Source of the DNA: Thermoplasmata archaeon
GTDB lineage: Archaea; Thermoplasmatota; Thermoplasmata; Halarchaeoplasmatales; Halarchaeoplasmataceae
Reading direction: 5' to 3'
Assembly: GCA_007129655.1 (NCBI GenBank)
Contig: SKVC01000059.1
Coordinates: 1 to 18,174 of the forward strand
DNA: 18,174 bases
Position 1 is the stretch's first letter. Each line of letters starts with the position of its first letter. Of this stretch, positions 1-7,338 are shown one piece after another. A program made the translations under genes and the position numbers. The notes beneath the pieces are model-generated. The model was not told where the DNA came from, ran no database searches, and saw only the letters and a program-made list of their open reading frames with translations.

Positions 1-1025
1 ATTTTATCTCCAAATGTCTTATCAAGGAAGCTTTGGTCGTCCAGCAACGGTACTCCGAAATCTTCCGCGGCATCAGCAGCAAGTACTCCAATTCCTCCGC
101 CGTTGGTTATTATAACCGAATTATTTCTTATGGGCATTGGAGAATTAGATAATACTCTTGACCAGTTGAAGGCATCGGTCAAGGTATCTGCCCTAAGTAT
201 CCCCACCTGCTCAAAAGCTGCACTGAATACTTTGTCACTACCTGCGAGAGAACCGGTGTGCGATGCAACTGCTGTGGCTCCTTTTTCCGATCTACCGGCC
301 TTTATAGCAACTACGGCCTTTTCCGGCGGCATCTGTTTAACCCGTTCCAAGAACTCGGCACCCTTTCCCAATCCCTCCATGTAAATCATGATCACATCGG
401 TGTTTTCATCGTCCGAGAGATGATCGAGTAGTTCCATATCGTTGATATCCGCTTTATTGCCAACACTGACTATTGCAGATAATCCGAGGTGCTGTTCGGC
501 GGTCATGCCGATCATAGCTATGCCGAGGGCACCACTTTGTGAAATTAGTGCTATGTTTCCCTTCTGAACTTTCTCCGGGCCGAAGGTAGCGTTCAAGTCC
601 GCTTTAGCAGAATAGATACCGAATACATTCGGTCCCAATATCCTCATATCGGATTGTCTAGCGATCTTAACCAGTTCCTCTTCCGTTTCTACGTCTCCGA
701 CTTCGGAAAATCCCGATGATATTATGATAAGATGTTTGAAGCCTTTTTCACCGCACTTGACGACTGTATCTTTGACAAATTTCGCCGGTATTACTATCAA
801 ACAAAGGTCGATGCCATCAGGAAGATCATCTAGGGATGTAAATACTTCATGTCCGGTTATATCCCCACCTTTCGGATTGACGGGATATACTTCTCCCTTA
901 TAGCCAGAATTGATGATATTGTTAAAAAGTGTATTACCCACTTTCCCTTTTACATGTGAAGCGCCGATAACGGCTATCGAACCAGGGTCGAACAGCTTAG
1001 CGAGTTCATGGTTTTCGGGAGGCAT
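1..1025 (-). CDS. NDP-forming acetyl/acyl-CoA synthetase, alpha-type part (3' end cut by window)
   Basis: This enzyme family converts acyl-CoA, ADP and phosphate into acid, CoA and ATP, the energy-yielding last step of peptide and sugar fermentation in many archaea. The visible 341 residues begin MPPENHELAKLFDPGSIAVIGAS, a CoA-binding Rossmann domain (about 10-140). A succinyl-CoA-ligase-like domain follows, with LISQSGALG near 161 and ASHTGSLAGSD near 254-264; the histidine there (about 256) is the expected phosphorylated residue. The ATG at 1025 is chosen because a TATA-like box lies about 30 bases upstream and no ribosome site is visible, so the message is probably leaderless or nearly so. 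The gene runs out of the window, so I cannot tell a separate alpha subunit (about 460 residues) from a fused alpha-beta enzyme (about 700). Acyl specificity cannot be read from sequence. It diverges from the AEC-like carrier. Confidence 0.9.
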   Translation of the reverse strand, partial: MPPENHELAKLFDPGSIAVIGASHVKGKVGNTLFNNIINSGYKGEVYPVNPKGGDITGHEVFTSLDDLPDGIDLCLIVIPAKFVKDTVVKCGEKGFKHLIIISSGFSEVGDVETEEELVKIARQSDMRILGPNVFGIYSAKADLNATFGPEKVQKGNIALISQSGALGIAMIGMTAEQHLGLSAIVSVGNKADINDMELLDHLSDDENTDVIMIYMEGLGKGAEFLERVKQMPPEKAVVAIKAGRSEKGATAVASHTGSLAGSDKVFSAAFEQVGILRADTLTDAFNWSRVLSNSPMPIRNNSVIITNGGGIGVLAADAAEDFGVPLLDDQSFLDKTFGDK

Positions 1026-1050
1026 ATCGTAGGGTGGATTTACAGCACCG

Positions 1051-1060
1051 TTATTATACT
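1051..1060 (-). promoter_or_regulatory. Box A for the acyl-CoA synthetase gene
   Basis: The minus strand reads AGTATAATAA. A start of transcription about 25 bases on falls near 1030, just before the ATG at 1025, consistent with a near-leaderless message. Not tested experimentally. Confidence 0.45.
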
Positions 1061-1083
1061 TTCGGAAAAGTACCGAGGGAACT

Positions 1084-1095
1084 TTTTAAATATAA
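1084..1095 (+). promoter_or_regulatory. Box A for the AEC-like carrier gene
   Basis: TTTTAAATATAA is a strong archaeal TATA box. Its centre is about 25 bases before the ATG at 1115. This decides the start of the carrier: the upstream in-frame GTG at 1034 lies before the promoter and would add a hydrophilic 27-residue extension that the family lacks. Confidence 0.6.
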
Positions 1096-1114
1096 TTCCG
1101 CTTTTGACGTTCAT

Positions 1115-2182
1115 ATGGCACTTATCGCAACGTTGAACAATATTCTTCCATACATAAGCGGATTGTACACGTTACCATGGATAATCGTGGGTCTAGTTGT
1201 AACTTATCTACTGGCTAAACCATACGGGCAACAAAGGGTAGATATGGTTATGAAGAAGATCGGTTTGATATTATTGTTCGTTTTTATCCCATTGTTACTC
1301 TTTAGAATATTTATCAACATAGATTTTGGCAAGGACGAGCTTACCTTTGCAGGGATCACCTTCGGTGTATTGTTCTTCATGTACATGTTAGCATATTTCC
1401 TAGGGCACATAGAGGCTAGGGAACTTGATCTGACAGACATGGAAAAAAGAACGTTCATAAAAACAGTACTGACCAACCAGGGGCGCAGTGCGGCCTTCGT
1501 AGGAGGGGCACTTTTAGCCATCGAAGGATGGACCGTTCCGGCCGGTATATATATCGCTTTAGTAGGGATCGGATTATTCGCAATCTTACCATACATACTT
1601 TCGGTGATGCACAGAAAGGAGACCAATAGTGTAGAAAAGAATATTTCTCCGTTACCATTGTTTCTTAGAATATATCCGTGGTATCTGTTATCCTTCGTGG
1701 TAGCGGCGATCTTGATCCACCGCTTTACGGGCATAACGATGGCAGATCTGGGTGACGGAGGCACGGTGCTTTATTTCATCACTGCATTAACGATTCCTGC
1801 GGGACTATACTATGCAGGGGCGGGTATCCATCCAAGTGATCTTAAGTTTGAAGAGATGAAAAAGATGTTTCTACCGCCCAAGGAAGGCGAAAAAAGAGAA
1901 TTCCATTGGTCCGTCGGTCGAAATGCCTTCCTGACGACTTTGTTATATACTCCGGTGATAACCGCATTGGTATTCGGACCCATTATGTATCTGGGATTTA
2001 TCCCTGGTTCCTGGTTTGCGGTGATCATATTGAACTCGATAATGCCTATAACAAGTACTAACATGTTCCTGATATCATACGGCTTGAATCCCAAGGGAAC
2101 AGCTTTGGCTGTAACATGGACCACTGTGATCGCGGTTCCAGTATTATTAGTATTGATACCTGTATTTTCGAGTATATTCTAA
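1115..2182 (+). CDS. AEC (auxin efflux carrier)-like membrane transporter
   Basis: This 355-residue, very hydrophobic protein has about ten predicted membrane segments. The C-terminal part (NSIMPITSTNMFLISYGLNP, then a long hydrophobic helix) follows the AEC-family pattern of a MP(P/A)xxN segment before the last helices. The TNQGRSAAFVGG stretch near 120-132 sits where AEC carriers have their N-terminal discontinuous helix. AEC and related BART-superfamily carriers export or import organic anions such as carboxylates; the substrate here is unknown. Its position between two acyl-CoA-forming enzymes makes an organic acid a reasonable guess, but that is inference. The ATG at 1115 is preferred over the GTG at 1034 because of the TATA box at 1084-1095. 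The flavodoxin gene follows 15 bases after its stop, so the two are probably co-transcribed. Confidence 0.7.
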   Translation: MALIATLNNILPYISGLYTLPWIIVGLVVTYLLAKPYGQQRVDMVMKKIGLILLFVFIPLLLFRIFINIDFGKDELTFAGITFGVLFFMYMLAYFLGHIEARELDLTDMEKRTFIKTVLTNQGRSAAFVGGALLAIEGWTVPAGIYIALVGIGLFAILPYILSVMHRKETNSVEKNISPLPLFLRIYPWYLLSFVVAAILIHRFTGITMADLGDGGTVLYFITALTIPAGLYYAGAGIHPSDLKFEEMKKMFLPPKEGEKREFHWSVGRNAFLTTLLYTPVITALVFGPIMYLGFIPGSWFAVIILNSIMPITSTNMFLISYGLNPKGTALAVTWTTVIAVPVLLVLIPVFSSIF

Positions 2183-2197
2183 CTTAGAGGTGATAAA

Positions 2198-2683
2198 ATG
2201 AAGATACTGATAGTGTTCTATACCCGGACTGGGATAACAAGAAAGGCGGCCGAAGATATGGCCGAATTGTTAAAGAAACATGTAGACAATGTCCAGATGG
2301 AGGAATTGATAGACCATAAAGACCGCAGCGGTAAGATCGGATATCTCGCCGCCGCAAAGGATGCCATGCGTAAAAACGAAACTGAAATAGACGAAATCAA
2401 ACACCATCCAAAGGATTTTGATATGATCATACTGGGCACTCCGGTATGGGCTGGGACTATGGCTCCTGCTTTACGTACGTATCTAAACAGTTATAGAAAA
2501 GATATGCACGATGTTTCTTTTTATTGCACTCACGGTGGCGGAGGAGCTTCTAAAACATTCAAAGGGATTAAATCTATTTTAGACCTATCTCCAAAAGCAA
2601 CCCTGAGTCTAAGAGATAAGGACGTTAAAGAGGGAAAACACAGTAGCGAATTACAAGAATTCATTAAAACAATAATCAGATAA
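2198..2683 (+). CDS. Flavodoxin-family protein
   Basis: This is a 161-residue single-domain flavodoxin fold protein, expected to carry electrons with bound FMN in the cytoplasm. The N-terminal strand and phosphate loop MKILIVFYTRTGIT match the flavodoxin (T/S)xTGxT loop. The later GTPVWAGTMAPALRTYL segment matches the flavin-ring loop region (GTPVWxxxxxPxxxxFL) of the flavodoxin/NAD(P)H-oxidoreductase superfamily. The THGGGG stretch near 111-116 fits the third FMN-contacting loop. A clear ribosome site, GAGGTGAT, lies three bases before the ATG. Electron partners cannot be inferred. It lies directly downstream of the AEC-like carrier and upstream of the phenylacetate-CoA ligase, which has its own promoter-like element. 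Confidence 0.85.
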   Translation: MKILIVFYTRTGITRKAAEDMAELLKKHVDNVQMEELIDHKDRSGKIGYLAAAKDAMRKNETEIDEIKHHPKDFDMIILGTPVWAGTMAPALRTYLNSYRKDMHDVSFYCTHGGGGASKTFKGIKSILDLSPKATLSLRDKDVKEGKHSSELQEFIKTIIR

Positions 2684-2693
2684 CGTCAGAAAA

Positions 2694-2703
2694 ACTTATA
2701 ATC
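2694..2703 (+). promoter_or_regulatory. Box A for the phenylacetate-CoA ligase gene
   Basis: ACTTATAATC lies about 50 bases before the ATG at 2746, giving a predicted 5' leader of about 20 bases that includes the AGGTG ribosome site at 2736-2740. A second weaker AT-rich element (CTTTAATC) is at 2709-2716. Confidence 0.4.
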
Positions 2704-2745
2704 GTATCCTTTAATCCCATTGACAAAGATATTTCAGGTGTGACC

Positions 2746-4062
2746 ATGTTTAACGAAAAAGCACAGATGATGAAAGGCGATAAGATTCGAGAATTACAGA
2801 AAGAGAAGATGCTCAAGATGGTACGCTATGCACATGATAACGTACCCATGTACAAGCGAAAGTTCAAGGAAGCGGGTATAACCCCTTCTGATATAAAGAG
2901 CATCGACGACATCCATAAGATACCGTTCACCGTAAAGGATGATTTAAGGGATCATTATCCATATGGTATTTTAGCCGTACCCAAAGAAAAAGTGGTGAGA
3001 TTCCATGCATCTAGTGGAACAACTGGAACACCCACAGTGGTATCCTATACCCGTAACGATCTGGACACTTGGTACGACTTGATGGCAAGAACCTACAACG
3101 CAGCCGGTGTGGAGCCGGAGGACATAGTTCAGAACGCATACGGCTACGGACTTTTCACCGGCGGACTGGGTTTTCATTCCGGAGCGGAAAAACTCGGATG
3201 TGCTGTTCTTCCTACCGCAACGGGCAACACCAAGAAGCAGATCAAATTGATGTACGACTTCCAAACTAATGTGCTAGCATGCACACCATCATACGCGATC
3301 TACCTCTCTGAAGCAGCTGAAAATTTCGGATACAAACCGGCTAAGGATTTTAACCTCAGAGTTGGAATGTTCGGAGCTGAGCCATGGAGCGATGAGGCAA
3401 GAGCCAGTATACAGGAATCATTCGGTCTGAAAGCTCAGGATGTATATGGAATGTCGGAACTATACGGACCCGGTGTTGCAGTGGAATGTCCTAAACAAAA
3501 TGGCCTCCATATATGGGGGGATGAATTCTATGTAGAAACAATAGACCCGATCTCCGGAGAGGTATTACCCGAAGGAGAAAAGGGAGAATTGGTCTTCACT
3601 ATGCTATCAAGAGAAGCCATGCCTCTGCTTAGATACCGAACCAAGGATATCGCAGTCATCAACTACGAAGAGTGCGGATGTGGTAGAGCACATCCCAGGA
3701 TAATGCGTATTAAGGGAAGAAGCGACGATATGCTGATAATCGGAGGGGTCAACGTATTCCCAAGCCAGATCGAAGCTGCACTTTTAGAAACCGAAGGTAT
3801 CGGAGAACATTATCAGATAATCGTAGACCGAGACGTTCTTGACAAGCTATACGTAAAAGCCGAGGTAGACAGAGGTCATTACGAATCGGACGAGTACGAC
3901 GAAGAAGAGCTTCTCAAACGCACTTCGGAGAATATTACTGCCGTTCTAAATATACGAGCACGTGTAAAACTGCTTGAACCCGGATCTATTCCCCGAACAG
4001 TAGGTAAAGCAAAGCGTGTCTTAGATATGAGAGAGGAACATGACAGGATAGAAGATGTGTGA
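2746..4062 (+). CDS. paaK: Phenylacetate-CoA ligase (AMP-forming)
   Basis: This 438-residue adenylate-forming enzyme should activate phenylacetate or a related arylacetate with ATP and CoA. PaaK-type features are the glycine-rich phosphate loop SSGTTGTPT at about 89-97, TPSYAIYL near 180-187, VYGMSELYGPG near 233-243, the RYRTKD motif near 296-301, and the hinge region KGRSDDMLIIGGVNVFP at about 323-339. The C-terminal GSIPRTVGKAKRV carries the likely adenylation lysine. CGCGRAHPR (about 310-318) is the family's cysteine-containing stretch. The length is normal for PaaK. I chose the ATG at 2746 over the GTG at 2740 because AGGTG (2736-2740) is suitably placed for it. In anaerobic archaea such ligases appear with amino-acid fermentation; whether it degrades imported arylacetates or handles products of aromatic amino acids is not decidable here. 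Confidence 0.9.
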   Translation: MFNEKAQMMKGDKIRELQKEKMLKMVRYAHDNVPMYKRKFKEAGITPSDIKSIDDIHKIPFTVKDDLRDHYPYGILAVPKEKVVRFHASSGTTGTPTVVSYTRNDLDTWYDLMARTYNAAGVEPEDIVQNAYGYGLFTGGLGFHSGAEKLGCAVLPTATGNTKKQIKLMYDFQTNVLACTPSYAIYLSEAAENFGYKPAKDFNLRVGMFGAEPWSDEARASIQESFGLKAQDVYGMSELYGPGVAVECPKQNGLHIWGDEFYVETIDPISGEVLPEGEKGELVFTMLSREAMPLLRYRTKDIAVINYEECGCGRAHPRIMRIKGRSDDMLIIGGVNVFPSQIEAALLETEGIGEHYQIIVDRDVLDKLYVKAEVDRGHYESDEYDEEELLKRTSENITAVLNIRARVKLLEPGSIPRTVGKAKRVLDMREEHDRIEDV

Positions 4063-4077
4063 TGCACGGGTACATAA

Positions 4078-4102
4078 TTCCTGGTATCCAAAAAACCAGG
4101 AA
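4078..4102 (+). terminator. Stem-loop after the phenylacetate-CoA ligase gene
   Basis: TTCCTGGT (4078-4085) and ACCAGGAA (4095-4102) form a perfect 8-base-pair stem with a 9-base A-rich loop, 15 bases after the stop codon. A short T run follows at 4109-4113. It could end transcription or stabilise the 3' end of the message. Archaeal termination is usually driven by T tracts alone, so the role is uncertain. Confidence 0.4.
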
Positions 4103-4130
4103 CCGCTCCTTTTAATCCGGGGTGTTCAAA

Positions 4131-4694
4131 GTGGCTGAAGGACATCATATATTCAGGCGTTTATTTCATTCCTTTGCATGGATATTTCTCGTATATTACT
4201 TCATACCCGAAACCATCTTTGGACACTCTAGAGCATTTCTCTTTTTAATAATTGTACTAATTATACTCAGTTTCGAAGGTATTAGATTATACAATGGCTG
4301 GCATGTGTTCGGTCTAAGACCCTATGAAAGGCACCAGATAGCTGCATATGCCTGGGCAACGATGGCCGCGGCAATAGCACTTCTACTTTTCCCGATGCAT
4401 CTAGCCGTTGTCTGCCTGTTGGGTATGGGACTGATAGATCCCTTGATCGGAGAATTAAAGGATTTTAACAAACAACTATATCCATACATACCGTTGATAG
4501 GTTGGTTTGCAATTTGCTTTTGTTTTATGAGTTACCTGACCGATTATAATTTGCAGCAGTTAGTAGTTTTATCCGCAATAGGTTCTGCTGTGGCGATAAT
4601 TGGTGAGTACCCGCGAATATTGATCGATGATGATTTTCTTATGGTAGTCATCCCGCTAGTCGTACTTAGAGTTGTAGAAATAGCTTTTTTATAA
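4131..4694 (+). CDS. Dolichol-kinase / CTP-dependent lipid kinase-like membrane protein
   Basis: This 187-residue protein has about six or seven hydrophobic segments. The N-terminal FRRLFHSFAWIFLVYYFIP resembles the RKxxH segment that opens dolichol kinase, phytol kinase and related CDP-lipid enzymes. The C-terminal GEYPRILIDDDFLMVVIPLV resembles their E...DDNxxxPL motif, although the usual DDN is DDD here. These enzymes use CTP to phosphorylate a polyprenol, or activate lipid phosphates, in the membrane. A lipid-carrier role would fit the two polyprenol-phosphate sugar transferases encoded 1 kb downstream, but the similarity is by motif only. A GTG start at 4131 is proposed because GGGGTG (4119-4124) lies six bases upstream; the GTG at 4122 would add three residues. 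Confidence 0.55.
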   Translation: MAEGHHIFRRLFHSFAWIFLVYYFIPETIFGHSRAFLFLIIVLIILSFEGIRLYNGWHVFGLRPYERHQIAAYAWATMAAAIALLLFPMHLAVVCLLGMGLIDPLIGELKDFNKQLYPYIPLIGWFAICFCFMSYLTDYNLQQLVVLSAIGSAVAIIGEYPRILIDDDFLMVVIPLVVLRVVEIAFL

Positions 4695-4702
4695 TCAAAA
4701 GA

Positions 4703-4708
4703 TTTAAA
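4703..4708 (+). promoter_or_regulatory. Box A for the DUF2299-like gene
   Basis: TTTAAA (within GATTTAAAGG) is centred about 27 bases before the ATG at 4733, with no ribosome site between. This is the expected arrangement for a leaderless archaeal message. Confidence 0.55.
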
Positions 4709-4732
4709 GGAAGTTATGTATTCATTTAAACG

Positions 4733-5215
4733 ATGAAAGACAGAATATTGGAATGGTTCGACGATGAAAATAGAGAGTACGAAGATCTAGAACACGATAA
4801 ACTCAACTGGTTCATCAAATTAAAGCACGGAGATAGAACGGTATTATTGGGTAATCCTATAGATTATCCTATGAGGTTAGAAATAGTTTACAAACTTTCT
4901 ATAAGTAAGGAACATAGAGAAGTGATACGTAATCTCGACCCAAACAATAGAGGAGGATTCGAAAAAGCCCTTGTACTGATTCTTTCTCATAACAGTATAA
5001 TTTACAACATAATACGAAAAGAAAACAATCTTCCGGAATCCATCGTGATCAAAAAGCATCTTTACGAAGAAGACCTAACGAGAACCATGCTTTTCGACGG
5101 GATACAATCTCTTATCAATATTGGACTCAGAGCAACGATACATTTCCAATCTCTAGGAGGAGCAGTAACAGCAGAGAAAGAGATGTCTGCAACGGGACCT
5201 TCACTTTACAGGTAA
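4733..5215 (+). CDS. Small uncharacterised archaeal protein, DUF2299-like
   Basis: This is a 160-residue soluble protein with no signal peptide or membrane segment. The layout is an N-terminal region rich in acidic residues with a strand containing NWFIKLKHGDRTVLLGNP, then helices around 57-75, a hydrophobic strand ALVLILSHNSIIYNII, and a C-terminal helix. Length and layout recall the archaeal DUF2299 family, proteins with a secretion-chaperone-like alpha/beta fold and no known function. I place it there from memory of the pattern only. It appears leaderless behind its own box A and ends six bases before the convergent sugar-phosphate transferase gene. No catalytic motif is visible. Confidence 0.5.
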   Translation: MKDRILEWFDDENREYEDLEHDKLNWFIKLKHGDRTVLLGNPIDYPMRLEIVYKLSISKEHREVIRNLDPNNRGGFEKALVLILSHNSIIYNIIRKENNLPESIVIKKHLYEEDLTRTMLFDGIQSLINIGLRATIHFQSLGGAVTAEKEMSATGPSLYR

Positions 5216-5221
5216 AGAAAC

Positions 5222-6175
5222 TCAATACATTATTCCAAATAATATTATAATAAAGGTACCTAGTATACCGGCTAAACCCCAAACTATGGCAACAATTTGC
5301 CATTCTTTTAAACGTAGATGTTTTACTAGTATATGTGTAATACTTTCCGTTTTATCGTGTGTACTGTAAAGATACCCATCTCCGTCTAATTTGGCGAAAT
5401 TCTCGGCACTGAAACCGCCTTTAAACTTAAGGAAGAATTCTAAGATCATTGGGATGAAAAGTATTATGCCCGGAGAGATAAGATCACTGATAATTGCGGC
5501 ACTGCCGATGGCCGCACCACTAAAAAGTGTAAACGTATCTCCCGGGAAAATACGCGATGGATAAATATTGAAGACTGCGAAACCGAGTGATGCTCCCAGA
5601 AGTGGAAACAATATGTATATTCCATAATGGGATCCTTGAGTTATATAAATGAGGATTATCAGAGTTGTAGCGTATATTGTAGATAGACCCACACCCATGC
5701 CGTTGAATCCTTCCAACATATTTGAGGCGTTTGCCGCACACGTTATGCCAAAGGGAACTGCCAGAAGTATGATGTAAGGATTGCTTACTGTAAATCCGAA
5801 AATATTCAAGGATGTATTCATCATCTGTATACCAAAGGGTAGGCTGAATAAAAATGGTAAAAAGGCTTTGTTACGCTGCCGCACATAAACCATGTCATCC
5901 ACCATACCTATGAAACCTGCTCCGACTATACCTATGACCGCTGTTAAAAATATTGGATTACTTGTACCCGCTTCTTTTTCACCGAGAAGAAGAGATAGAC
6001 CGACGATAAATCCTACTATGGCTGATATTCCGCCCATCTCTGGTATCTCTGGCTTACCTGATTTATGCATATCCAAACCGCTAATGCCAGCTCTAGAGAA
6101 AGTTTCTATCTGCCAGTTTGCGACTATGAGGGAAACAAAGAATGAGACCAGGATGGCTAATGATATGACTATCAT
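5222..6175 (-). CDS. Polyprenol-phosphate sugar-1-phosphate transferase, ALG7/AglH-like (paralogue 1)
   Basis: This 317-residue integral membrane enzyme, with about ten helices, belongs to the MraY/WecA/ALG7 superfamily. The family transfers a HexNAc-1-phosphate from a UDP-sugar to polyprenol phosphate, the first step of lipid-linked glycan assembly. Visible motifs are DMHKSGKPEIPEMGG (35-49), the metal-site aspartates VDD (D93, D94), the NASNMLEGFNGM loop (149-160), YPSRIFPGDTFTLFSG (205-220), and a late cytoplasmic loop LDGDGYLYSTHDKTES (263-278). PSRxFxGDTF and the late loop resemble eukaryotic and archaeal GlcNAc-1-P transferases more than MraY. All expected catalytic residues appear present. 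AGGAGGTT (6183-6190) lies nine bases before the ATG. It sits 126 bases downstream of a paralogue on the same strand. Confidence 0.85.
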   Translation of the reverse strand: MIVISLAILVSFFVSLIVANWQIETFSRAGISGLDMHKSGKPEIPEMGGISAIVGFIVGLSLLLGEKEAGTSNPIFLTAVIGIVGAGFIGMVDDMVYVRQRNKAFLPFLFSLPFGIQMMNTSLNIFGFTVSNPYIILLAVPFGITCAANASNMLEGFNGMGVGLSTIYATTLIILIYITQGSHYGIYILFPLLGASLGFAVFNIYPSRIFPGDTFTLFSGAAIGSAAIISDLISPGIILFIPMILEFFLKFKGGFSAENFAKLDGDGYLYSTHDKTESITHILVKHLRLKEWQIVAIVWGLAGILGTFIIILFGIMY

Positions 6176-6182
6176 AGACTGT

Positions 6183-6223
6183 AACCTCCTCTATCGTGAA
6201 ATTGGATTACCGGTACTTTTAAA
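6183..6223 (-). promoter_or_regulatory. Box A and ribosome site for sugar-phosphate transferase 1
   Basis: On the minus strand TTTAAAAG (6216-6223) is followed by AGGAGGTT (6183-6190) and the ATG at 6175. This indicates a separate promoter within the 126-base gap after paralogue 2, with a leader of about 20 bases. Confidence 0.45.
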
Positions 6224-6301
6224 CCAGCATATCTTTCCAAAAACGACCTAGCCATATCATATGTTATTATTTCAAGATATATAGAGTTTTACATTAAGAG
6301 A

Positions 6302-7288
6302 CTAACAGAAGAACCAAGCTGTGAGACAAGAGAGCAGTACAAGGGCGTACATGATCAGAGTAGTATGCCTCTCAGTTAATCTGAAATAATAGGGAAATAT
6401 CCACATGAGTGTGCGGTTATTTGGTGGAACTATAGTGTTATCTTTGCGTACCTTACCGAATTTTACTTTGGCACTATCTTTTTCCATGGTGAACCACCAG
6501 GCAACCATCAAGAAATTGATTATCATAGGCAAAAGTGCTACGAAAACGAATGCTTCTATACCACCTAGGGTAGCGGCTATGCCTATCATCGCACCCATCA
6601 TCAGATCACCGGAGTCTCCGGGAAACACACCTGCTGGGTATATGTTATATGATAAAAATGCCATGGTTGCACCCATGAAGGGATATAAGATGTAAAGCAT
6701 ATCTAAACGTCCGAGAGAATTTAGTTTAAGAACTACAAACACGAGTATTATGAGGGTAGATCCGGCTGATTGTCCGTTATAATAAGAGAACATGTTGGTA
6801 AGATTTGCACATACCATTATGAAGATAGGTAATATGATAAACGGATAAAGACTACCCAGGTAAATAGTACCTAAAAAGGGTAGATCCATTTCTGTGTAGA
6901 CGTAATTAGCCAGAGGATAGGCAAAAAACAGAGGGATCAACATCTTGGCTAATTTAGTAGGGCTTACATCTCCTCCCCCTACACCGAGTATATCATCTAC
7001 CAATCCAAAAAGAAAATAGAGCATCAATACGAAAACTGAGAGATATATCAAATAAGGTATCTCGTGGAACACGCTCATAAATAATATACCTGCTAATAAT
7101 GCAAAACATATACCTATTCCCCCCATCTCAGGTATTTTCGGATTACCGAGTTTGTACATATCTCGACCCACAAACCCATGTTCCTTCAACTTGACTAGAA
7201 GTGGAGAGAATATGAGAATACCCGTCAGGTATGTTACTAGTATTGTTATCGTAAATAGCAGGTTCGTATCCAAAGATACACCGAACAT
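6302..7288 (-). CDS. MraY/ALG7-superfamily sugar-1-phosphate transferase (paralogue 2, divergent)
   Basis: This is a 328-residue membrane protein of about ten helices. It shares with its downstream neighbour the motif block RDMYKLGNPKIPEMGG (42-57), VDD (D98, D99), NLTNMFSYYNGQSAG (162-176) and NIYPAGVFPGDSGDLMMG (215-232). The core metal and sugar-phosphate motifs are therefore kept. The late cytoplasmic loop differs: the LDGDGYLYSTHD segment of paralogue 1 is replaced by a basic, proline- and asparagine-rich loop (VRKDNTIVPPNNRTLMW, about 280-296) before FRLTERHTT. That loop helps determine the nucleotide-sugar substrate in this superfamily, so a different sugar or acceptor is likely. The start at 7288 has no ribosome site; a weak TTTTAATA element at 7306-7313 suggests a leaderless message, though the spacing is a little short. 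Confidence 0.8.
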   Translation of the reverse strand: MFGVSLDTNLLFTITILVTYLTGILIFSPLLVKLKEHGFVGRDMYKLGNPKIPEMGGIGICFALLAGILFMSVFHEIPYLIYLSVFVLMLYFLFGLVDDILGVGGGDVSPTKLAKMLIPLFFAYPLANYVYTEMDLPFLGTIYLGSLYPFIILPIFIMVCANLTNMFSYYNGQSAGSTLIILVFVVLKLNSLGRLDMLYILYPFMGATMAFLSYNIYPAGVFPGDSGDLMMGAMIGIAATLGGIEAFVFVALLPMIINFLMVAWWFTMEKDSAKVKFGKVRKDNTIVPPNNRTLMWIFPYYFRLTERHTTLIMYALVLLSCLTAWFFC

Positions 7289-7338
7289 CGTTAAGGACTC
7301 ATGGTATTAAAATGTTAGAGTTATTTGTATAGACTATT

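Noticed and set aside
103..384. Plus-strand open frame of 93 codons
   Set aside because: It lies antisense inside the well-supported acyl-CoA synthetase gene; its translation is low-complexity Ser/Ala/Pro without a family pattern.
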